DNA of 64,000 nucleotides from NCBI RefSeq assembly GCF_000153305.1, contig NZ_CH724109.1:202321-266320 (forward strand), given 5' to 3'. Both the position numbers and the translations under genes were made by a program. Below the pieces are notes generated by a model. That model was given only the letters and a program-made list of their open reading frames with translations, was not told the DNA's origin and made no database searches. This stretch comes from Oceanicola granulosus HTCC2516. GTDB lineage: Bacteria; Pseudomonadota; Alphaproteobacteria; Rhodobacterales; Rhodobacteraceae. Shown piece after piece: positions 16,443 through 25,172 of the stretch (its first letter is position 1; every line of letters begins with the position of its first letter).

Positions 16443-17231
16443 TCAAGCGAGGAACAGGCCGGCGATGTCGAGCACCTGCTGCTTGCTCAGCGGCTCGTCG
16501 TAGGCTTCCGAGGCATCGGCCGCGCCGACGAAGCGGGCGTTGTCGATGCCGAGCTGAACCGTCTGCCCCTCGCCGGCATAGACCGCCTGCGCCGCCGCCG
16601 GCAGCCCGGTGCGGCTGGAGCCCGAGATCCAGGGCAGTACGCCCCGCACCAGCCGCACCTGCGCGGCGTGGCGCGCCTCCACCGAGTGGATCTGCAGCGC
16701 CGTGGTGAGGCTGTTGGGATCGAGCATCAGGTTCGGCGCCTGGCCCTTGTAGGCCCGCACGCCGGTGTCCTCGAACGCCTGGCTCAGCGCCGCGAAGGTG
16801 TTGAAGTTCGAGAACACGTCGCCGAACCGTCCGCCGGCGGTGAAGTCGAACTGCGGCTTGGCGATGGCGTCCACGTCGAGCGCCGCCACGAGGGCGGCGA
16901 CGTGCGCTGTCTCGTGCGCCGAGATCTGCTCGAACGTCGGGCGCCACTGCGCCGGGATCAGGTTCGGCTGGGCCAGCGCGGTGCGGTAATACTCGTCCTC
17001 GAGATATTCCAGCGTCAGCGCGAAGTTCAGCACGTCCTTGACCTGCTGCGGCAGCGGCGTGACCACGGTCTTCACCGCGGCGCAGCCGGCGAGCAGGACG
17101 GGGATCGTCGCGGCCGGGCCGAAGCGCTTGGCGGAGGCGAAGAGCACCTCACGGCGCGACAGGCGCTCGCCGAGATCGGGGTCGATGTCGTCGAGGATGC
17201 CCGGGGCGGGGGATTGAGTAGCGTCGGTCAT
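16443..17231 (-). CDS. ferritin-like domain protein (desiccation-related type)
   Basis: The 262-residue protein has an N-terminal RREVLFASAKR stretch, then a hydrophobic segment ending in LLAGCAA. This looks like a Tat/lipoprotein-type signal or anchor preceded by a 25-residue extension. The body (about 65-200) is a four-helix ferritin-like bundle with E-x2-Y patterns (LEYLEDEYY), HETAHVAAL and SVEARHAAQ, which supply the Glu/His metal ligands of the Ferritin_2 family. It follows the second ferritin-like gene by 14 bp, so the two form a unit. A role in metal binding or oxidative protection outside the cytoplasm is inferred. Confidence 0.8.
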   Translation of the reverse strand: MTDATQSPAPGILDDIDPDLGERLSRREVLFASAKRFGPAATIPVLLAGCAAVKTVVTPLPQQVKDVLNFALTLEYLEDEYYRTALAQPNLIPAQWRPTFEQISAHETAHVAALVAALDVDAIAKPQFDFTAGGRFGDVFSNFNTFAALSQAFEDTGVRAYKGQAPNLMLDPNSLTTALQIHSVEARHAAQVRLVRGVLPWISGSSRTGLPAAAQAVYAGEGQTVQLGIDNARFVGAADASEAYDEPLSKQQVLDIAGLFLA

Positions 17232-17245
17232 GTCGATCTCCTCGC

Positions 17246-17971
17246 TCAGGGCAGCTGGTTGGCGCTGACGCGCGTGGCAATGAAGGGCGCGGCGGCAGCC
17301 AGCACCTCGGACGGCGGTAGCGCCTGGTCGAGCCCCAGCAGGTTGACCACGTCGTCGCCGGCGAAGTCGGCCGAGCCGGGGTTGAGCAGGGTGCGGATCG
17401 TCGCCGCGTGGCGCGCCTCGACCGACACGATCTTGCCCGCGAGCACGAGGATGTCGGGCGACTGGATCGCCGCACCGCCGCCGTTGTAGGCGGCGACGCC
17501 GAGGTCCTCGAAGGTGCGCGCGGTGGTGAGCACGCTCTGGCGCGAGGAAAAGTCGACGGCGGAGAAGTCCACCTGCAGGTCGGGGATCCGGTTCTCGCCG
17601 AGCGCGACGCGGAAGGTCTCCCGGTGCGCGATCTCGTGATCGCGCAGGTCGGCGAGGATGTCCCGCTCGGTGCGGGTCATGCCGGAATAGGGATTGTCGA
17701 CGACCTGGGTGTAGTAGGCTGCCTCCAGTTGCTCGAGGGCGTAGGCGTAGTTGAGCACACCGGTATCGCCGCCGCCGAGATCCACCACGCCGTCGGCGCT
17801 GACGGTGGGGCCGCTGGCGGTCTGCGCCATCGCCTGCGTCAGCGTCAGGTCATGCAGCATGACGCCGGTTGCAGTGCCGAGCACGCCGAGCGTCGAGCCC
17901 CGCAGGAAGCCCCGGCGCGACGCGGATGCGGGCGCGGAGCTGGTTGAGCGGGAAGTTGTCCGAAACATCAT
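17246..17971 (-). CDS. Tat-exported ferritin-like domain protein
   Basis: The 241-residue product begins with a twin-arginine signal (SRRGFLRGSTLG), cleaved near AMAQT. The ferritin-like bundle follows, with ALEQLEAAYY, RDHEIAHRETF and SVEARHAATI carrying the expected Glu and His ligands. AGGGAGA precedes two adjacent ATGs (17971 and 17968); either may be used. It leads a two-gene unit with the similar gene downstream. The pair are paralogues with the same spacing of metal-ligand motifs, suggesting duplication and perhaps a mixed complex. Confidence 0.83.
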   Translation of the reverse strand: MMFRTTSRSTSSAPASASRRGFLRGSTLGVLGTATGVMLHDLTLTQAMAQTASGPTVSADGVVDLGGGDTGVLNYAYALEQLEAAYYTQVVDNPYSGMTRTERDILADLRDHEIAHRETFRVALGENRIPDLQVDFSAVDFSSRQSVLTTARTFEDLGVAAYNGGGAAIQSPDILVLAGKIVSVEARHAATIRTLLNPGSADFAGDDVVNLLGLDQALPPSEVLAAAAPFIATRVSANQLP

Positions 17972-18475
17972 TTTCTCCCTGTCGGATTTTCTTGGGACAG
18001 AGGGAAAGCGCGCGGGAACCTGCCGGGTTGCAGTAGGGTAAGCACATTCTTCTGCAAGATTGAGGAACATCAACGCAGCAAAAGCACATGATTACGGAGG
18101 TTCGTGTAGCAATTTCTGCGGGTCAGTCGAGCGTGAAGTCACGCTCAACCACCTGCTGAAGCTGTACAATATCGGCGCGAGGAAACGAGCGTGAACCCGC
18201 CGAGGCCTTCGATTGCTCTCATATCGCGAGCCGAGTGACGCCGCCCGAAATAGATGCGGTTGGGGCACAGTAAGTGCTTGTGGCGACTTTTCACGGTAAG
18301 GTGATTTTCTCCGGTAACGGCGCAAGCTCGCGACGGAATCGGTAGATCGCCGCCCTCCGTACCGGGAGTAGGCACGGCGACGCCTGAGGCGCCGCCGTGC
18401 CATAAATCACTCAACATCATCGCCAGATCCGCGCCCGCGGATCAGGATCGACAAGGGTCATGGCACGCCTCCCCG
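17972..18475. other. 504-bp stretch with no recognisable gene
   Basis: This gap lies between the ferritin-like gene start and the end of the iron-binding-protein gene. It is visibly less G+C-rich than its surroundings and breaks the coding bias; the short open frames in it have no family resemblance. It should hold the promoter of the ferritin-like unit. It contains an 8-bp perfect inverted repeat with a 2-nt loop (18129-18146). A degraded gene or a small RNA is possible but cannot be shown here. Confidence 0.5.
18129..18146. repeat. inverted repeat in the gene-free region
   Basis: GAGCGTGA, then AG, then TCACGCTC form a perfect 8-bp stem. It lies about 160 bp upstream of the ferritin-like gene start. 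It could be an operator or the stem of a small transcript. No T-run follows on either strand. Confidence 0.5.
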
Positions 18476-19438
18476 TCAGTCTGCTCCGGATGTCGCTGCG
18501 GCATCGCCATCGAGGGCGCCCTCGATCATCGGCACGAGCCGCTCCACCGCGTAGGGGATCGACAGGAGCGAGGCATGCGAGAACGCGCCGGTCAGTTCCT
18601 CGTCGAGGAAGATCTCGCTGCCCCGCTCGACGGCCCCGAGAAAGGCCCGCGCCGGCAGGTCGAGAACGGGCTGCCTGTCGCCCTCCTGGGGCAGCCACAC
18701 GAGAAGGTCGGTATCGATCGGCGAGAGATCCTCGGGGGAGAAGGTGACGGCGAACTCGTTGCCGACGATCAGGTCGTCGAGCGCTTGCGGTGTCTCGAAG
18801 CCGAGGTCCGCGAGCAGCTGCGGACGGACGTCGTTCGAGGTGTAGGCCCCGAGTTCGCCGTTCCAGAGGTAGGCGACGGCGGCGGTCTTGCCCGACCATT
18901 CCGGGTGCGCCGCGCCGGCGGCCTGCAGCTGCGCCTCCACCGTCTCGATCCGCGCCTCGGCTTCGGCCTCGCGGCCGACGGCCCGGCCGGTCAGGCGTGC
19001 GCGTTCGTCCCAGGGCAGCGCGTAATCCCCGACGCCCTCGGGCACCGCGACGACCGGCGCGATCAGGCTGAGCCGCTCGTATTCCTCCGCCGTGATCCCG
19101 GACCACAGGGCGACGATCACGTCGGGCTCCGCCGCCGCGACCGCCTCGAAGTCGATCTGGCCGCGCAGGATCGTCGGCGTCTCCTCGAGCAGCGGCTCCG
19201 CCCAGGGCCAGACCGAGCGCGGGTAGTCGCCGTACCAGTGCCGGATCGTCACCGGCTGGATCCCGAGGGCGAGCAGGTCGTCCGCGCCGGCAAAGTCGAG
19301 CGAGGCGACCCGTTCGGGCGCGTCCTCGATGACCGAGGTGCCGAACTTGTGCTCGAAGGTCACGGGGTAGTCCTGCGCGAGGACGGGGCCCGAGAGGGCC
19401 GTGAGGATGGTCGCGGTGGCGGCGGTGAGGCGCAGCAT
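18476..19438 (-). CDS. siderophore-iron ABC transporter substrate-binding protein (FepB-like)
   Basis: The 320-residue protein has a signal peptide (TILTALSGPVLAQD, cleavage near 22) and the periplasmic-binding fold of the FecB/FepB family, with PERVASLDFAGADDLLALGI and the IDFEAVAAAEPDVIVAL segment typical of the N-lobe. It delivers a ferric siderophore to the permease pair encoded upstream in the same operon. It is the last gene, 49 bp after fhuF. No TonB-dependent receptor lies in the window. Confidence 0.87.
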   Translation of the reverse strand: MLRLTAATATILTALSGPVLAQDYPVTFEHKFGTSVIEDAPERVASLDFAGADDLLALGIQPVTIRHWYGDYPRSVWPWAEPLLEETPTILRGQIDFEAVAAAEPDVIVALWSGITAEEYERLSLIAPVVAVPEGVGDYALPWDERARLTGRAVGREAEAEARIETVEAQLQAAGAAHPEWSGKTAAVAYLWNGELGAYTSNDVRPQLLADLGFETPQALDDLIVGNEFAVTFSPEDLSPIDTDLLVWLPQEGDRQPVLDLPARAFLGAVERGSEIFLDEELTGAFSHASLLSIPYAVERLVPMIEGALDGDAAATSGAD

Positions 19439-19487
19439 GTCTTTCTCCGGTGTGCTTGTCGGTTGGGTTGTTCGTGAAGCCGGGGGC

Positions 19488-20354
19488 TCAGGCGGCCGGC
19501 AGCCCGTGCCGCCGGCGCAGATAGGCGCGGAGCATCTCGTCGCGGCTGTCGGGATCGCGCAGGACGCAGGTCGAGCAGTAGTCGCCGCCCTCGGTGGTGT
19601 AGTAGCGGCAGCATCCGCCGCGCGCGCGAAACCAGTCGCCGATGTCCGGCCGCTCCGGCAGGTCGACGCGGCAGAACCCGGTCTGCCGGGCGAAGAGCGG
19701 GCTGCCTCGGTCGCGCAGGGTCGCGAGCGCGAGCGCCATGGCCTCGTCTTCCCGCTCGTCGTGCTTGCCCTGCAGCAGCAACGCGCCGGCGAAGGAGTCG
19801 CCGACGATCCGCCACAGCGCCCCGCGCGACAGGCCGGAGCGAGCGGTCAGCGCCTCGACGAGCGGCGTCAGGAGGACCGGGATGGCCGGCCCGAGCGCGG
19901 CCGTCGCGTCGTCGCGGGAGACCAGTCGTGGCTCGGACAGCACCACGTCGTAGGCCCGGCCTTCGCCGCTCTCCCCGTCGAGGCTCCAAGTGGCACGCCG
20001 GGCCACCAGCGCGACGCCGTCGGGGGAGAGGTCGCCGGGCCCCATCCCGCGCAACGCGAGCGCGGCGAGAACCTCGCACAGGGCGAAGGCGACGCGCCCC
20101 AGCAGGTATGCCGCCCCGACCTTGTGGTCCGCGCCCGCCTCCGCGCCGGCCTCCGCCAGCAGCCATGCGTCCACGAGAGCGCCATCCGGCGAAGCGAGCC
20201 GGAGGGCGTCGCGGGGCAGGGCGCCGTGCGACAGGACGGCAGAGAAGGCGTCGCGTGGCCGAGGCAGGGACGCTGCCACGGTGGCGAAGTCGGGGTCGTC
20301 CTGCGTGCCGGGCACCGGCGTGCCTTCGACTGGTCTTCGGAACTCGACGGTCAT
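19488..20354 (-). CDS. fhuF: siderophore-iron reductase, FhuF family
   Basis: The 288-residue protein ends with the FhuF iron-sulfur motif C248-C249-x10-C260-x2-C263, which holds a 2Fe-2S cluster used to reduce and release siderophore-bound iron in the cytoplasm. The N-terminal part (about 60-230) is helical and typical of the family. ATG 20354 overlaps the stop of the permease gene by 4 bp, so the pair is translationally coupled. Position inside the transporter operon supports the assignment. Confidence 0.87.
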   Translation of the reverse strand: MTVEFRRPVEGTPVPGTQDDPDFATVAASLPRPRDAFSAVLSHGALPRDALRLASPDGALVDAWLLAEAGAEAGADHKVGAAYLLGRVAFALCEVLAALALRGMGPGDLSPDGVALVARRATWSLDGESGEGRAYDVVLSEPRLVSRDDATAALGPAIPVLLTPLVEALTARSGLSRGALWRIVGDSFAGALLLQGKHDEREDEAMALALATLRDRGSPLFARQTGFCRVDLPERPDIGDWFRARGGCCRYYTTEGGDYCSTCVLRDPDSRDEMLRAYLRRRHGLPAA

Positions 20355-21400
20355 GCGGGCCTCGCTTGCGTGCGCAGGATGAGCCAGACGAAGATCGGCA
20401 CCCCGAGGATCGCCGTGACGAGGCCGGCGGGGATCTGCACGGGCGCGAAGGCCACGCGTCCGACGAGGTCCGCGGCGCCGACCAGGGCCGCGCCGGCCGC
20501 GGCCGAGAGGGCGAGGTGGAGGCCGACGCCCGAGCGGGCCAGCCGGTGCGCGATGTGCGGCGCCACGAGGCCGACGAAGCCGAGCGGCCCCACCATCGCG
20601 ACCGCCGACGCCGCGAGCGCGACCGACAGGGTGATGAGCGCCGCGCGCGTCCGCCCGACCTTGAGCCCGAGTCCGACCGCCACGTCCTGCCCCATCCGCA
20701 TCGCGGCCATCGGGCGCGACGCCGCGAACAGGGCCGGGACGAGGCACAGCAGCGTGCCGGCCAGCATCCCGGCCTCGCTCCATCCGGCCGCGTGGACGGA
20801 CCCGGCCAGCCAGCCGAGCGCCGAGACCGCGCGGTCGATCTGCCCGTAGGTCAGGAAGGCCGAGGTCAGGGCGGAGATGAAGGCGGCGATGCCGATCCCC
20901 GTCAGGATGAAGCGCATCGTCGCGCCGCCCGTCCGGCGCATCGCGATGCCCTGGATCAGCGCGGCCACCGCCAGCGCGCCGCCGAAGGCGAGCAGCGGCC
21001 GGAGCGCCTGCGGCAAGTCCGGCCAGACCACGATCGCCGCGACGACGGCCAGCCCGGCCCCCTGGCTCACCCCGACCAGCGAGGGGTCGGCCAGCGGATT
21101 GCGGGTCACGTTCTGCAGGGCCGCCCCGGACAAGGCCAGCAGCGCCCCGGCCGCAAGCGCGGCGAGGGTGCGGGGAAAGCGGAACTGCCACACGACCGTC
21201 TGCGCCATCTCGGACGGCGGCCGCCCGGTGAGCGTCGCGACGACGTCGAGGGCGCCGAGAGGGTAGCTGCCCGCCATCAGGCTGACGATGAGCAGCACGC
21301 AGCACAGCCCGAGCAGCAGGCCCAGCACGGCAAGCGCCCGCAGGGGCAGGGCGAAGCTCACCGGGCCGTCGAGCCGGCTGAACATCCCGGCGGTCGTCAC
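20351..21400 (-). CDS. FecCD-family iron-siderophore permease
   Basis: The protein (about 349 residues) has about ten membrane helices and the family motifs LQNVTRNPLADPSLVGVSQG and GFVGLVAPHIAHRL, the latter being the loop that docks the ATPase. GTG 21400 is preferred because it overlaps the previous stop as GTGA and has AGGA 8 bp upstream; ATG 21385 is the alternative. Together with the next permease it forms the heterodimeric channel of the siderophore importer. Confidence 0.87.
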   Translation of the reverse strand: MTTAGMFSRLDGPVSFALPLRALAVLGLLLGLCCVLLIVSLMAGSYPLGALDVVATLTGRPPSEMAQTVVWQFRFPRTLAALAAGALLALSGAALQNVTRNPLADPSLVGVSQGAGLAVVAAIVVWPDLPQALRPLLAFGGALAVAALIQGIAMRRTGGATMRFILTGIGIAAFISALTSAFLTYGQIDRAVSALGWLAGSVHAAGWSEAGMLAGTLLCLVPALFAASRPMAAMRMGQDVAVGLGLKVGRTRAALITLSVALAASAVAMVGPLGFVGLVAPHIAHRLARSGVGLHLALSAAAGAALVGAADLVGRVAFAPVQIPAGLVTAILGVPIFVWLILRTQARPA

Positions 21401-22401
21401 AGTCGCGTCCTCACGAGCCACACGAAGATCGGCGCGCCGATCAGGGCGGTGACGAGGCCGGTGGAGATCTCGACCGGCGCCAGCAGCAGCCGCGCGACCA
21501 CGTCGATCACCAGCAGGTAGCCGGCGCCGGCGAGCGCCGACCACGGCACGATCCGCCGATAATCCTGCCCGACGAGCAGCCGGACGGCGTGGGGCACGAC
21601 GAGACCGACGAACCCCATCGGCCCGGCCAGCGCCACGGCGGCGGCGGTCAGCGCCACCACGGCGAACAGGCTCAGCGCCTTGAGCCGCACCACGTCCGTG
21701 CCCAGCCCGATCGCCGTCTCCTCGCCCATGGCCAGCGCCGTGACCTGCCGGGCAACGGCCAGGGCGACGATCAGCCCGGCGCCGAACCAGGGCAGGGCCC
21801 ACTTGAGGACCTCGTTTTGCGCCCCGGCGAGCGAGCCCGTCATCCAGACGCGCAGCTGCTCGAAGGTCTGCTCGTCGAGCAGGCTCGCGACGGTCACGAG
21901 CGCGGCGAGGAAGGCCATGACGGCCGCGCCCGCCAGGATGAGCGTGAGCGGCGCGGCGCCGCCCGGTGCAGCGGCCGCGATCCCCCAGACCGCGCCCGCG
22001 GCGAGAACCGCGCCGACGGCCGCGACGAGCGGGATCAGGGTCGGCGATGTCAGGTCGAACACTCCCACGACGACCACCACGGCGAAGGAGGCGCCGACCA
22101 GCAGGCCGAGGATGCCGGGCTCGGCGAGCGGGTTTCGCGTCACGCCCTGCATCAGCGCGCCCGCCACCGCCAGCGCCGCACCGACCAGCGCGGCCAGCAG
22201 CGCGCGCGGCAGGCGCAGGTCGACGACCACCACATGATCGAACAGTGCCGGATCGTAGCTCAGCAGCGCCTCGACCACGACGTGGAGCGGGATCGACCGG
22301 GCGCCGACGGAGATGTGCCAGGCGAAGGCGAGCGACACCGCGGCAATGCCCAGCAGCGGCGCGAGGGACGACAAGCCCGGTCGCTCGAGCGGCACAATCA
22401 T
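21397..22401 (-). CDS. FecCD-family iron-siderophore permease
   Basis: The 334-residue membrane protein has the same motifs as its partner (MQGVTRNPLAEPGILGL and GFVGLVVPHAVRLL). The ATG at 22401 overlaps the ATPase stop by 4 bp (ATGA), and its own stop overlaps the next permease. The tight packing shows one operon in the order ATPase-permease-permease-FhuF-binding protein. Confidence 0.87.
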   Translation of the reverse strand: MIVPLERPGLSSLAPLLGIAAVSLAFAWHISVGARSIPLHVVVEALLSYDPALFDHVVVVDLRLPRALLAALVGAALAVAGALMQGVTRNPLAEPGILGLLVGASFAVVVVVGVFDLTSPTLIPLVAAVGAVLAAGAVWGIAAAAPGGAAPLTLILAGAAVMAFLAALVTVASLLDEQTFEQLRVWMTGSLAGAQNEVLKWALPWFGAGLIVALAVARQVTALAMGEETAIGLGTDVVRLKALSLFAVVALTAAAVALAGPMGFVGLVVPHAVRLLVGQDYRRIVPWSALAGAGYLLVIDVVARLLLAPVEISTGLVTALIGAPIFVWLVRTRL

Positions 22402-23267
22402 TCCGCCGCGATCCTCGGCGTGTGAAGGACGGCGGGTTCGACTCGGGGCACGCAGACGGGCCTGCCGCTGACGGGATCCCGCACGACGGTCGCATCCAGC
22501 CCGAAGACCTTGGCGAGATTGGCGGCGTTGAAGACCGCGTCGACGCAGCCCTCGGCGCGGATGCGGCCGTCCTGCATCATCACCAGGTGGTCGGCGAAGG
22601 CGGCGGCGACGTTCAGCTCGTGCAGGACGACGACGACCGTCCGCCCCTCCTGCTTCGCGATCCGTCGCAGCAGCTGCATCAGGTCGACCTGCACCTTGAG
22701 GTCGAGGAAGGTCGCGGGTTCGTCCAGCAGCAAGAGTCCGGTCTCCTGCGCGAGGACCATCGCGATCCAGCACCTCTGGCGCTGCCCGCCCGACAGGTCC
22801 GACACCGGCCGCTCGGCGAACTGCGCTACATCGGCGGCCTCCATCGCCGCCTCGACCGCGTCCGCGTCCCGGCGCGACCACTGACGCAGCAGGGACTGGT
22901 GCGGGAAGCGCCCCTGAGCCACCAGCTCGCGCACCCGCAGCCCCTCCGGCGCCACCGGCCCCTGCGGCAGCAGGGCGAGGCGCCGCGCGACCTGCCGGGT
23001 CGGAAGCTGGCCAATGGGGCGCCCGTCCAGAAGGATGTTTCCGGCGTCCAGCCGCAGCACGCGCGCCATCGCCTTCATCAGCGTCGACTTTCCAGAGCCG
23101 TTCGGCCCGACCAGCACGGTCAGGGCGCCGTCCGGCACGTCCAGCGACACGTTCCGCACGATGGGTGCGCCGCCATACCCGACCGAGGCATCCCGGAGCT
23201 GCAGACGCGGCGCGTCCCGCTGCTCCACCGGCTCATCGTACTGTGCTGTCGAACATTTCAACCTCAT
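22398..23267 (-). CDS. iron-siderophore ABC transporter ATPase (FhuC/FecE-like)
   Basis: The product (about 289 residues) has Walker A GPNGSGKST, the signature LSGGQRQRCWIAM, Walker B LLLLDEPATFLDL and the H-loop VLHELN. It energises the FecCD-type permease pair encoded just downstream. The start is not certain: ATG 23267 gives a normal FhuC length, while ATG 23303 adds 12 residues; neither has a good ribosome-binding site. It leads the iron operon. I see no convincing Fur, Irr or RirA box in the 113 bp shared with the divergent gene. Confidence 0.87.
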   Translation of the reverse strand: MRLKCSTAQYDEPVEQRDAPRLQLRDASVGYGGAPIVRNVSLDVPDGALTVLVGPNGSGKSTLMKAMARVLRLDAGNILLDGRPIGQLPTRQVARRLALLPQGPVAPEGLRVRELVAQGRFPHQSLLRQWSRRDADAVEAAMEAADVAQFAERPVSDLSGGQRQRCWIAMVLAQETGLLLLDEPATFLDLKVQVDLMQLLRRIAKQEGRTVVVVLHELNVAAAFADHLVMMQDGRIRAEGCVDAVFNAANLAKVFGLDATVVRDPVSGRPVCVPRVEPAVLHTPRIAAE

Positions 23268-23380
23268 GCCGCAGTGACTAAGTAAAAGAGTCGGGTAATG
23301 CAATAGCTGACAGGAATGGTCGGAGATTTCGCACCGCTTCGCGATTGATCGAGCCGTGCCACGGCCGCTACACTTCTCTG

Positions 23381-24472
23381 ATGAGGATGCCGCGATATCA
23401 GGTTCTGCTGCTCGCCGCGCTCGAAACGGTCCGCGGCCTCTCCGGCGCGTATGCCGACGAGCTCACCGTGGCGACCTGGGGCGGCATCTATCAGCTCAGC
23501 CAGAAGAACGCCTACGCCGGCAGCTTCGAAGACCTGAGCGGGTTCGGCATCACGTGGGTCGAGTACCAGGGTGGCCTCGACGAGGTTCGCGATCAGGTGG
23601 CGCGCGGCGAGATCGAGTGGGATGTCGTCGACGTGCTCGGGCAGGATGCGCGGCAGGGATGCGCGGACGGCCTGTTCCTGCGGTTGCCCGACGACCTGTT
23701 CCCCGTCGAGATCATCCGCGACCTCGTCATGGAGCGCCCCAACGACTGCGTCGGGCCCAACATCACGTGGTCCTGGGTGACGGCCTACGACACCAGTGCC
23801 TTCCCCGCAGCGCCTCCCGCCTCCGTCGCCGACTTCTTCGACGTCGCCGCCTTCCCCGGCCCCCGCGCGATCGCCGCCTGGCCGCAGGCCAATCTCGAGA
23901 TGGCCCTGCTGGCCGACGGGGTGCGCCCGGGCGAGGTCTACCCGCTGCTGCGCACCGAGGCGGGGCAGGACCGGGCCTTCTCGGTGCTGAGCCGGATCGC
24001 GGCGGACCTGCGCTTCTGGTCGTCGGGGGAGGAGCCGGTGGCGTTGCTGCTGGCGGGCGACGTCGTCATGAGCACCGCCTACAACGGCCGCGTCGCGGCG
24101 GCGCAGCTCGCGGGGGAGACGCGGATCGGCGCGGTCTACGAGGGGCAGATCCTCGACGAGGAATGGTTCGCCATCGTCGCCGGCACGCCCAACGAGGCCG
24201 CCGCGCTGGCGTTCCTCCGCCATGTCGCCGCGCCCGAGCAGCAGGCCGCGCAGGCGCGCTGGATCCCCTATGGCCCGATGCGCCGCTCCGCGCTCGCGAT
24301 CATCGCCGAGGGAGAGCCGTGGTTCCACACCGGCCAGCCGGTGCTGCCGCACATCCCGTCGCGCACGGACCGGCTCGAGGATGCGCTGGTGCTCGACCCG
24401 GACTTCTGGGTCGAGCACGGTGACGCGCTGACGGCGCGGTTCGCCCGCTGGCGGCGGGGGCTCGGCCTCTGA
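23381..24472 (+). CDS. orphan PotD-like ABC substrate-binding protein
   Basis: The 363-residue protein has a signal peptide (VLLLAALETVRGLSGAYA) and starts its mature part with ELTVATWGGIYQLSQKNAY, the usual opening of spermidine/putrescine-type binding proteins. TWSWVTAYDTSAFP and GDVVMSTAYNGRV are further family-like segments. No permease or ATPase of this class lies nearby; the next genes are an HExxH protein and a membrane-bound SARP regulator. It may serve a distant transporter or act as a sensor accessory. ATG 23381 is preferred over the TTG at 23345. Confidence 0.78.
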   Translation: MRMPRYQVLLLAALETVRGLSGAYADELTVATWGGIYQLSQKNAYAGSFEDLSGFGITWVEYQGGLDEVRDQVARGEIEWDVVDVLGQDARQGCADGLFLRLPDDLFPVEIIRDLVMERPNDCVGPNITWSWVTAYDTSAFPAAPPASVADFFDVAAFPGPRAIAAWPQANLEMALLADGVRPGEVYPLLRTEAGQDRAFSVLSRIAADLRFWSSGEEPVALLLAGDVVMSTAYNGRVAAAQLAGETRIGAVYEGQILDEEWFAIVAGTPNEAAALAFLRHVAAPEQQAAQARWIPYGPMRRSALAIIAEGEPWFHTGQPVLPHIPSRTDRLEDALVLDPDFWVEHGDALTARFARWRRGLGL

Positions 24473-24478
24473 GCCCGC

Positions 24479-25000
24479 TCAGTCGGGGTGATGGTCGCGG
24501 GCGGCGCAGCTCGAGGCCAGGAGCACCCAGGCCCAGTTGAAGCCGCCGGTCTCGCCGTGGGCGTTCAGGTAGTCCTCCTGCAGGAGGTAGGCGTCCCACT
24601 CCATCGCCTGCGGGCAATACCAGTGCTGCGCCTCCGCCTGCCGGTGGTGGACCATCTCGTGCAGCAGCACGCTGCGGTCGCGGGTGGTGTCGCCATACCA
24701 TTGGCGCACGAGGTAGATCGTGGCGCTCTGCTCGTCGTAGACGCCCCGCACCGTGTGATCGAGCGTCGTCGTCCGCCCCTCGAGCAACAGCTCCGCCCCC
24801 GGCGGGACCAGTTCCACGCGCGCGAGCGGCGTGGCGGCGCGGGGCAGGTCGGTGTGAAGGTCGAGCCAGTGGTCCAGCTCGTCCACCAGCGACAGGATCG
24901 TGCCGCGCTCGTGCGGCGACTGCAGGCCGGCGACCTCGGGCTCGGCGCTGGCTTGGGCGGTGGCGAGGAACAGGGCGGCGAAGGTGCTGAGGGGTCTCAT
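24479..25000 (-). CDS. exported HExxH protein (DUF6647-like putative metallopeptidase)
   Basis: The 173-residue protein has a signal peptide (cleavage near ASA-EP, residue 20) and a zinc-type motif HEMVHH at 114-119 followed by a possible third ligand Glu134 in QAMEWDAY. That gluzincin-like order fits DUF6647-type proteins. Cys129 and a Cys near the C-terminus could form a disulfide in the periplasm. The gene starts 172 bp from the divergent SARP regulator and converges with the orphan binding-protein gene, leaving 6 bp. Protease activity is inferred from the motif only. Confidence 0.7.
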   Translation of the reverse strand: MRPLSTFAALFLATAQASAEPEVAGLQSPHERGTILSLVDELDHWLDLHTDLPRAATPLARVELVPPGAELLLEGRTTTLDHTVRGVYDEQSATIYLVRQWYGDTTRDRSVLLHEMVHHRQAEAQHWYCPQAMEWDAYLLQEDYLNAHGETGGFNWAWVLLASSCAARDHHPD

Positions 25001-25048
25001 CTGCGAATCTCCCGTGCTGGATCGCGATGAACCGAGGCTGGCGTTCGC

Positions 25049-25088
25049 CTCTCAGCTGAGGGCGATTGCGCTCTCAAGGCAGTCTCAA
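25049..25088. promoter_or_regulatory. three heptamer repeats, possible SARP binding site
   Basis: CTCTCAG (25049), CTCTCAA (25071) and GTCTCAA (25082) are direct repeats at spacings of 22 and 11 bp; the last two are separated by exactly 4 bp. SARP regulators are known to bind heptameric direct repeats with 4-bp spacers, in 11-bp phase. The site lies in the divergent region between the HExxH gene and the SARP gene, about 85 bp before the SARP start. Autoregulation is the simplest reading. Confidence 0.5.
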
Positions 25089-25172
25089 AAGCGCACGGCC
25101 CGGCCGTTCGGCGACAGCTCCGCCCCCGGGCGGCCGCTTGACCGGGCCTCCGGCTTGGCCGGATCATCCGGC

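Noticed and set aside
18145-18420. 91-codon minus-strand frame in the gene-free region
   Set aside because: No family resemblance, no ribosome-binding site and composition unlike the neighbouring genes; too weak to report as a gene.
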